Program-made: the position numbers and the translations under genes
IMG/VR virus record: IMGVR_UViG_3300028173_000644
Location: 1 to 24,466 of that record
DNA from: a virus
Length of the DNA: 24,466 bases
Reading direction: 5' to 3' (one strand)
The notes under the pieces: model-generated
What the model was told of the DNA's origin: nothing
What the model saw: only the letters and a program-made list of their open reading frames with translations
Databases searched by the model: none
Shown: piece by piece, positions 19,582 to 24,466 of the stretch
Layout of the letters: each line of letters starts with the position of its first letter
How positions within the stretch are numbered: position 1 is the stretch's first letter

Positions 19582-19878
19582 GTGACCTACATCCCCCGCA
19601 CCACCCACAACATGCGCCCCGAGTCGCCCCACGAGAACGACAGCGGCACCGCGGAGCGTCACGACAGGGCGGTCCGCCGCTTGCTGGGCGTCGGTCCCGA
19701 GCGCTACGTCGAGACCTACGGCCGCCCTCCCTGCTACGAGTGCGGAGAGGACAGTCACGCCGAGTTCGACGACGTCCTCGAGTCGTTCGTCGGCACGCCG
19801 GACCATCTGTGCTGGGAGTGCGCCGAGGCGTCGGACGAACTCGTGCAGGGTGACGACGGGGAATGGGGGCTGGCATGA
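19582..19878 (+). CDS. Small zinc-ribbon-like protein, 98 aa
   Basis: It starts at GTG 19582 with GAGGAG five bases upstream, two bases after the previous stop. CYECGEDSH and CWECAE form a Cys-x2-Cys pair of pairs 26 residues apart, a likely zinc ribbon. The rest is acidic (DDVLESFVGTPDHL, ELVQGDDGEWGLA). No family name can be given. Confidence 0.72.
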   Translation: MTYIPRTTHNMRPESPHENDSGTAERHDRAVRRLLGVGPERYVETYGRPPCYECGEDSHAEFDDVLESFVGTPDHLCWECAEASDELVQGDDGEWGLA

Positions 19879-20006
19879 TCGCCTCCCTCGTCGATTTCCT
19901 GTCCGAGCCCGCAGGCCTCGACCGGTGGTGGGCCTTCGCGGGCCTGATCGTCTGGGGGGCGTTGGTGGTGTCGATGTACGTCAACAGGCCGGGGAGTGGG
20001 TCGTGA
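19875..20006 (+). CDS. Single-span membrane microprotein, 43 aa
   Basis: ATG 19875 overlaps the previous stop (ATGA) and its own TGA overlaps the next GTG (GTGA). After MIASLVDFLSEP, residues ~18-37 (WWAFAGLIVWGALVVSMYV) form one membrane helix, ending NRPGSGS. Possible roles include a holin-like or exclusion peptide; the sequence shows only the membrane span and the double coupling. Confidence 0.65.
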   Translation: MIASLVDFLSEPAGLDRWWAFAGLIVWGALVVSMYVNRPGSGS

Positions 20007-20296
20007 GCAACCACCCCCTCGAGGCCATCCCCTGGGGCCGCCTGTCGCCACAGGAGCAGTTCGACGCCCACCTTGCCGCCCTGGCTCGCGCAGAGGCTGC
20101 CGAGGTTCGTGTCGCCGTGCTCGACGCCAAGAACGCCGTGCTGCGCGAGACCCTGGAGGGGTTGTTGTCCACCCTGCGACGGCTCGCCAACAACGCCGAC
20201 GCGACCATCGAGTCCGTCCAGGAGATCAGGCCCGCCCATGTGTGCACTGCGTGCACTGCGTGTGACCTCCCGAAATGCGCCTTCCTCCCCTTCTGA
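20003..20296 (+). CDS. Coiled-coil protein with Cys-rich tail, 97 aa
   Basis: It starts at GTG 20003 with GGGGAG upstream. Residues ~16-72 are a long helix with heptad-like Leu/Ala spacing (DAHLAALARAEAAEVRVAVL, LRETLEGLLSTLRRLANNAD). The tail has Cys-x2-Cys-x2-Cys-x4-Cys (VCTACTACDLPKC), partly encoded by a 9-bp duplication GTGCACTGC at 20242-20259. A dimeric coiled coil with a metal-binding end is suggested. No family is recognised. Confidence 0.68.
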   Translation: MSNHPLEAIPWGRLSPQEQFDAHLAALARAEAAEVRVAVLDAKNAVLRETLEGLLSTLRRLANNADATIESVQEIRPAHVCTACTACDLPKCAFLPF

Positions 20297-20321
20297 CCGT
20301 CCAACCCAAGGAGTGACCCCC

Positions 20322-21557
20322 ATGACCGCCATCGCCAAGCGCCCAGAGCGTTTCGTCGCCAACCTCTACAACCCCCGAATCGCCGTCAAACTGGGAGACG
20401 AGGGCTTCGCCCACCAGGCGTGCGAGTGGGTCCGCCTCTTCGCCGACGTGGACCTCTACTCGGCCAAGCAGCCCAACTACGAGGTGTGGGGCCCCGGCGT
20501 CGCCAAGTTCTGCAAAGCCCTGGGCGCCCGCGTGACCCCGCTCGTCGCCAGCCCTGACCCCGTGGCCAACGACTTGAAGCCCGGGTTTCGCTGCACCTAC
20601 GACGAGCAGAGCGGCGTCCTCATCAAGGTCGAGCAGGACGTCCTGCTGGAGTGCCGCCACCCCAAGACCGGCTCGCCCATCCACATCCTCGCGACGGGTG
20701 AAGTGGACGTCTGGCACGCCTACCTGGCCGACATGGCCAAGCTGGCCGGCGGCCGGGCCGACGTCGCCCAGATCGTCACCAGCAAGGTCAAGGCCCGCAT
20801 GGAGGAGGGCGACGAGCACGACACCTGGGTGTTCTACCCCTACAGCTTCGGGACCTGGTTGGCGCTGAACGTCAGCAAGCCCGCCGTGCAGGACAACCAG
20901 CGGAAGCTCCGCGAGATGGCCCGCCCGGACAAGGTCCGCGGCTTCGCCACCAGCAAGGGCGCCCGTCTGGCCCTCAAGCAGTCCAACCTGGTGCCGATGC
21001 GCTTCACCCGCAACAGCTTCCTGGAGGACCCAGCGGGCCGGCAGTACATCGACGTTCCGGTCATCTGCTGGGTGGCCTACGACAGCCGCGAGCGGATGCA
21101 AGACGCCATCGACGACATGCTGGAACGCCAGGGCGGCGCCATCGAAGCCACCTGGGAAGCCGTGGCGGACGACGCCGACCCCTTCGAGCAGGAGGAGGAG
21201 GGTGAGCCCGAGCGGGAGGCACTGGCCGACAGCGTGCCCGCCATCGCCCAGGACGATACCCTCCACGAGGACGCCATCCCCGCCGAGCGCCCACGCGAGA
21301 AGGTGAAGGTCAGCCCGACACCCTCCGAGCCCGTCCAGCGCGAGCAGAAGGCCATGCCGAAGGCTCGCCAACCCGCCGCTCCCGAGGACACCCCCTGCGA
21401 GCAGCTCATCACCCAGATTGAGCGCGCTGTGGGCGACGACGACGAGACCCTCAACGCCATCCTCGCCGCCTTCAACGTGGACGGACTGGGCGACGCCAGC
21501 GCCGAGACGCTGCAGGACATTCTCACCGAGATCCGCGCGACGCTGGGGCAGGGGTAG
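20322..21557 (+). CDS. Unknown conserved-looking protein, 411 aa, paired with the Rad50-like ATPase
   Basis: ATG 20322 has AAGGAG with a nine-base spacer. Residues 1-270 look like one folded domain: RIAVKLGDEGFAHQACEWVR, LYSAKQPNYEVWGPGVAKFC, EVDVWHAYLADMAKLAGGRA, TWVFYPYSFGTWLALNVSKP, ATSKGARLALKQSNLVPMRF. A Glu/Pro-rich disordered linker (about 285-360) and a short helical C-terminal domain (ITQIERAVGDDDETLNAILA) follow. I do not recognise the family. The gene ends three bases before the ATPase gene, so a partner role is plausible. Single-strand annealing proteins sometimes have this folded domain plus acidic tail layout, but the RecT, Erf or Rad52 motifs are not evident. Confidence 0.8.
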   Translation: MTAIAKRPERFVANLYNPRIAVKLGDEGFAHQACEWVRLFADVDLYSAKQPNYEVWGPGVAKFCKALGARVTPLVASPDPVANDLKPGFRCTYDEQSGVLIKVEQDVLLECRHPKTGSPIHILATGEVDVWHAYLADMAKLAGGRADVAQIVTSKVKARMEEGDEHDTWVFYPYSFGTWLALNVSKPAVQDNQRKLREMARPDKVRGFATSKGARLALKQSNLVPMRFTRNSFLEDPAGRQYIDVPVICWVAYDSRERMQDAIDDMLERQGGAIEATWEAVADDADPFEQEEEGEPEREALADSVPAIAQDDTLHEDAIPAERPREKVKVSPTPSEPVQREQKAMPKARQPAAPEDTPCEQLITQIERAVGDDDETLNAILAAFNVDGLGDASAETLQDILTEIRATLGQG

Positions 21558-21560
21558 ACC

Positions 21561-23636
21561 ATGCGCCGCCTCACCACACTCACTGTCACCGGCCGAGACG
21601 GCTTCAAGGGCTGGACCGGCACCGTCAAACTCCACGGCTGCGACGTCTTCGCCGGCCCCAACGGCACGGGCAAGTCCACCAGGCTGGAGGCCATCGTCGG
21701 CGGTCTGCGCGGGCTGTCCCGCAAGGCTGGCCCAGGCCCCGGCGTCTACGTCGGCCCCACGTCGGCCCGCCCCCGGTCCGCCAAGGTCCGCCTGGACTGG
21801 AACGACGGCCAGAGCCTGGCCAGGGACCTCTCCGTGGTGCAGGGCAAGAAGGCCACCGAAGCCAACATCCAAGCCGACATGCTGGTCGGGCCCCACGTCA
21901 CCCGCTGGGACCTGGGCGACTTCGCCAGCAGCACCGACAAGGCCAGGGCCGAGCTGCTCAAGGGGCTGGTGGGGGCTGGGAGTGAAGAGTGGGACGGCGC
22001 CCGCGTCTGGCGCTTCCTGGACGAGCGCATGGACGTCAAGGCCAAGAGCCGCGGCGCCGACTATCCGCTGGTCAGGCTCCAGACCGACCACGGCATGCCC
22101 GACGATGGCGAGTTGGGCCCCTGGCTCGACTCCGCCACCGACTGGGCCGGCACCCAGTTCACCGCCGCCAACAGCGACAAGCGCCAGGCCGGGCAGGCCG
22201 TCAAGGAGCTCCAGCAGCAGGCCCGCGAGCAGGCCGAGGCCCAGGAGGGCGGCAACCTGGCCCAGGTCCGACAGCGCGCCGGAGAGGTGGCCGAGGATCT
22301 GCGCCAGCTGGCGGGGCAGATCGCCACCGCCTCGCAGGCTGGGCAAGCCGTCAAGGCCTACCAGGAGCAGAGCCAGCGCCTGGCCCGTGCCATGGGCAAG
22401 GCCGGCGAGAACCTCGAGCGCGCCGAGGGGCGGGCCAGGAAGGCCGGTGAACGCCTCCAGCAGGCCCAGGAGCGGCTGGAGGGCCTCCAGTCCCTGGACG
22501 AGGCCAAGTCCAAGCTGGGCGCAGCAGAGAAGGCCACAGCGTCCGCCAAGGAGCAAGCCGCCGCCAGCAAGGCCAAGCTGGACACTGCCCTCCAGGGCTA
22601 CCAGACCCAGCGCGACACCGTGGGTCGGGCCGAGGAGGCCGTGGCCACCCTGCAGGCCCTGCTCGATGACGTGGGCGGCGGCGTCTGTCGCGCCTGCGGC
22701 GACGAGGACCCCGTCGGGCTCCGCGACCGCATCGACGCTGCCCAAGCCCGCGTGGACGAAGAGGCGGCCAAGCTGCCCAAGCTCCAGCTGCGCGGCAGGA
22801 TGACCCGCAAGGCCTGCGAGAGGGATGAGCAGGCAGAACACGACGCCAGCGAGCGCCTCCGCGTTCTGGAGCGCCACATCGCCCCTCTCGAGACCCAACA
22901 CCAGACCGCTCGCTCCAGCCTGGTCCGTGCCGAGGAGATGCGCGACCTGGCCCAGTCCGAGCTGACGCGCTGCCAGAAGGCCGCCGAGGAGGCGGAACTG
23001 GACCTGCAGGCCTTCCAGCAGGAGGACCCGCCCCAGGGCGCCGCCGGGGACCTGGACACGCTCCAGGCCAGACAGACGGCCCTGCAGCAGGAGCAGAAGG
23101 AGCTCCGCAAACAGGGCGAGTCCCTGGCCCGGAACGAGGGCGGGGAGCAGGCGCTCCAGCAGGCGCTGGCGCGGCGTGACTCGGCGGAGAAGCGCTGGCG
23201 CGCGGTGAAGGACCTCCAGGCGGCCCTGGCCGAGCTGCAGGCCGAGGTAGCCCGTGGGGCCTACGGGCCCATCCTGGACCACGCCAACAGGCTCCTCGCT
23301 GACGCTGACGTCCCGCTCCGGGCCTACATCGAGGATGAGGGCGACTTCGGGGCCGAGGTCAGGGACAAGCGCGTCCACTTCGCCAGCCTCTCCGACGGCG
23401 AGCGGGCCCTGGTGGCTGCCAGCTTCGCCTATGCCTTCGCGGCGGCGAGCGGGTCTCCGTGCCCCATGGTCATCCTCGACCGGCTCGAGGCCATCGACGA
23501 GGACCGGGTTGAGGGGTTCCTGCGGGCGTGCCGGGCTGCCGTCGAGGACGGGCGGATCGCCAACTTCGTGGGGGCCCTGCGCTGCAAGGCGGAGCCCGAC
23601 CTGGGCGACGCCTACACCCATTGGCTGGGCGAGTAG
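21561..23636 (+). CDS. Rad50/SbcC-like ATPase with a CxxC hook, 691 aa
   Basis: The N-terminus has the RecF/SMC-type Walker A GPNGTGKST (residues 32-40) after a small beta domain. Long coiled coils occupy about 205-370 and 390-565. At their turn CRAC (376-379) is a Rad50-type zinc-hook motif, allowing dimerisation through one zinc. The ABC signature SLSDGE is at 609-614 and Walker B MVILD at 636-640. The residue after the Walker B Asp is Arg rather than the usual Glu; the nearest acidic residue is Glu643. Lengths are shorter than host SbcC (about 1000), typical of phage versions. No SbcD/Mre11 nuclease is seen nearby. It probably remodels DNA ends in recombination or replication. Confidence 0.88.
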   Translation: MRRLTTLTVTGRDGFKGWTGTVKLHGCDVFAGPNGTGKSTRLEAIVGGLRGLSRKAGPGPGVYVGPTSARPRSAKVRLDWNDGQSLARDLSVVQGKKATEANIQADMLVGPHVTRWDLGDFASSTDKARAELLKGLVGAGSEEWDGARVWRFLDERMDVKAKSRGADYPLVRLQTDHGMPDDGELGPWLDSATDWAGTQFTAANSDKRQAGQAVKELQQQAREQAEAQEGGNLAQVRQRAGEVAEDLRQLAGQIATASQAGQAVKAYQEQSQRLARAMGKAGENLERAEGRARKAGERLQQAQERLEGLQSLDEAKSKLGAAEKATASAKEQAAASKAKLDTALQGYQTQRDTVGRAEEAVATLQALLDDVGGGVCRACGDEDPVGLRDRIDAAQARVDEEAAKLPKLQLRGRMTRKACERDEQAEHDASERLRVLERHIAPLETQHQTARSSLVRAEEMRDLAQSELTRCQKAAEEAELDLQAFQQEDPPQGAAGDLDTLQARQTALQQEQKELRKQGESLARNEGGEQALQQALARRDSAEKRWRAVKDLQAALAELQAEVARGAYGPILDHANRLLADADVPLRAYIEDEGDFGAEVRDKRVHFASLSDGERALVAASFAYAFAAASGSPCPMVILDRLEAIDEDRVEGFLRACRAAVEDGRIANFVGALRCKAEPDLGDAYTHWLGE

Positions 23637-23637
23637 C

Positions 23638-23665
23638 GGCCGTGGGCTCACTACCTCCCACGGCC
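23638..23665. terminator. Inverted repeat between convergent genes
   Basis: GGCCGTGGG (23638-23646) and CCCACGGCC (23657-23665) form a perfect 9-bp stem with a 10-base loop. It lies just after the ATPase stop and over the last codons of the convergent gene. No T-run follows on either strand, so it is a candidate two-way terminator only. Confidence 0.5.
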
Positions 23666-24043
23666 ACGCCCCGGCTCCTTCCTCGCCTCCATGGCGAGGT
23701 AGTCCAGGCAGTAGCGGTTGGATGTGGTGCAGTCGCCTCGGCGCCAGTCGATCAGCCCCTCCTCTTTGAGGACGCCGAGCGCTCTCGTCACCTGTTTCCG
23801 CGAGATCCCGCAGTCCTTCGCGATACGGGACAGCGATGGCCAGCACACCCAGCCTTCATCCGTTGGTTTGGCGCGGGAGATCAGCGTGTAGGCCACCAGC
23901 TTTGCGTGCCATGGGAGCGAGGCGTCGCGGATCCCGCTCATGGCTGCGAGACTGTGCCCGTTCTCGCATGTGTCCAGACTGCCATCTGCATCAAACACGA
24001 CAGCCCCCTTGCTGGCAAGGGCGGCCCTGTTCTGTGGGCTCAC
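23651..24043 (-). CDS. Winged-helix DNA-binding protein (HTH_36-like), possible initiator or regulator
   Basis: The 130-aa frame starts at GTG 24043; an ATG at 23941 (MSGIRDASLPWHAKLVAYTL) is a shorter alternative that keeps the whole domain. WPSLSRIAKDCGISRKQVTR, then LGVLKEEGLIDWRRG, is a winged helix of the type found in plasmid and phage replication proteins and regulators, where the reading head follows a WPS motif. The wing continues as TTSNRYCLDY, and the end is basic (KEPGRGRGR). It lies directly downstream of a cluster of AGTCCCTACC repeats that could be its binding sites. Confidence 0.75.
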   Translation of the reverse strand: MSPQNRAALASKGAVVFDADGSLDTCENGHSLAAMSGIRDASLPWHAKLVAYTLISRAKPTDEGWVCWPSLSRIAKDCGISRKQVTRALGVLKEEGLIDWRRGDCTTSNRYCLDYLAMEARKEPGRGRGR

Positions 24044-24083
24044 TTCCGTTGGCCCCTCCAGTGGTCTCCTTTGGGTGACTCAC

Positions 24084-24158
24084 AGTCCCTACCCTGGGGA
24101 CTGTCAGACACCACCATAGGGACTGGTAGTCCCTACCTATGGTCTGTGAGTCCCTACC
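24084..24158. repeat. Repeat cluster with AGTCCCTACC sites, upstream of the winged-helix gene
   Basis: AGTCCCTACC occurs at 24084-24093, 24128-24137 and 24149-24158. Inverted partners GGGGACTGTC (24096-24105) and TAGGGACT (24117-24124) give five half-sites. TAGGGACT-ggt-AGTCCCTA is a perfect 8-bp palindrome with a 3-base centre. This is an operator or iteron array. Confidence 0.75.
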
Positions 24159-24325
24159 CCTCATCGCGGACCGGAAGCCATGAGGGCAACCGTTTCCGTT
24201 TGAGATACACTTCACTTCGAGCATCGGAGCCTCCACGAAAGGTTGTCGGTGCTGCCCCTGGGGTCGGTGACACGGCTCCGGGGGCTCGCCTCACCATAGC
24301 ACACCCGCGCCCCACCGCCGGAACG

Positions 24326-24398
24326 TGCTACACTAATAGAAACCCCCGGCGCCGTTGCAGGGCACCAGGGGCAAGCACAGCGACCAAACACGCAGGAG
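24326..24398 (+). promoter_or_regulatory. Weak promoter and ribosome binding site of the last gene
   Basis: TGCTACACT (24326-24334) is a possible extended -10 with no good -35. AGGAG at 24394-24398 lies six bases before ATG 24405 and decides that start. Confidence 0.35.
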
Positions 24399-24404
24399 AT
24401 CGCC

Positions 24405-24466
24405 ATGCATGACAAGAATAGCACGCCCGCAGCCGTGCGGCTCAACCCCCACCAGCAAGCCGCCGT
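24405..24466 (+). CDS. Start of a gene running out of the window
   Basis: The first 20 codons begin MHDKNSTPAAVRLNPHQQAA after a good ribosome binding site. LNPHQQAAV resembles the opening Gln motif of superfamily 1 helicases (LNxxQxxAV), so a helicase is possible, but too little is present to decide. Confidence 0.6.
   Translation, partial: MHDKNSTPAAVRLNPHQQAA

Larger units (their letters stand above)
24044..24404. other. Intergenic control region between divergent genes
   Basis: This 361-bp gap contains the AGTCCCTACC repeat cluster, a GC-rich stretch without a gene (24160-24320), and a weak promoter and ribosome binding site for the rightward gene. Frames crossing it lack ribosome binding sites and do not resemble proteins. 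Confidence 0.6.

Noticed and set aside
20226-23846. Minus-strand open frame of about 1200 codons
   Set aside because: It is antisense to the ATPase and the 411-aa gene, rich in Leu/Gly/Val repeats without domains, and lacks a ribosome binding site. It is a GC-rich shadow frame.
1-24466. tRNA genes, integrase and attachment sites
   Set aside because: I looked for cloverleaf-like T-arm motifs and recombinase signatures by eye and found none. Absence is not proven without a covariance-model search.

Overview
This window is part of a high-GC tailed bacteriophage (or prophage) genome of the Caudoviricetes type. The evidence is a block of large terminase, portal and Mu F-like minor head genes beside a DnaB-type helicase, a replication-initiator-like gene, several DNA methyltransferases and many very small genes joined by ATGA, TGATG or GTGA stop/start overlaps. 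The host is not identifiable; GC-rich third positions and AGGAGG-type ribosome binding sites suggest a high-GC bacterium. No integrase, tail, lysis, tRNA, rRNA or CRISPR element is visible.

Layout. From about 18118 down to 1 nearly everything is on the minus strand, in one long polycistronic series. It starts with an XRE-like regulator, then small accessory genes, a RuvC-like resolvase, a DUF2303-like protein, mini zinc fingers and a truncated cytosine methyltransferase. A sigma-region-4-like protein, an MT-A70 methyltransferase and the initiator region with embedded 11-bp iterons follow. Last come a DPPY methyltransferase, DnaB, the small and large terminase subunits, a portal fused to a 2H phosphodiesterase-like domain, and a Mu F-like head protein interrupted by an intein. 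Two homing endonuclease genes lie on the plus strand inside this block. From 18312 to 23636 the genes run on the plus strand: a ParB-like protein, small genes, a 411-aa protein of unknown function and a Rad50/SbcC-like ATPase. A convergent winged-helix gene follows, with its own repeat cluster at 24084-24158, and then a new gene that leaves the window. The 18119-18311 gap is a divergent control region with two good sigma-70-type promoters.

Main discovery. The Mu F-like gene contains a complete 318-codon intein (minus strand 144-1097). The same DNA, read on the plus strand in exactly complementary codon register, encodes a 296-aa protein with helix-turn-helix segments and a Vsr/EDxHD-like nuclease domain (204-1094). 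The homing endonuclease of this intein therefore appears to be encoded antisense to the protein-splicing element and to stop within two codons of its edge.

Other signals: two identical 48-bp iteron blocks in the initiator gene, probably an origin; an out-of-frame 82-aa gene in the linker of that same gene; a 20-30 bp 'stop codon plus ribosome binding site' repeat at three gene junctions, one of which ends a cut-off methyltransferase; and a tetranucleotide tract in the small terminase gene that could be a packaging site.
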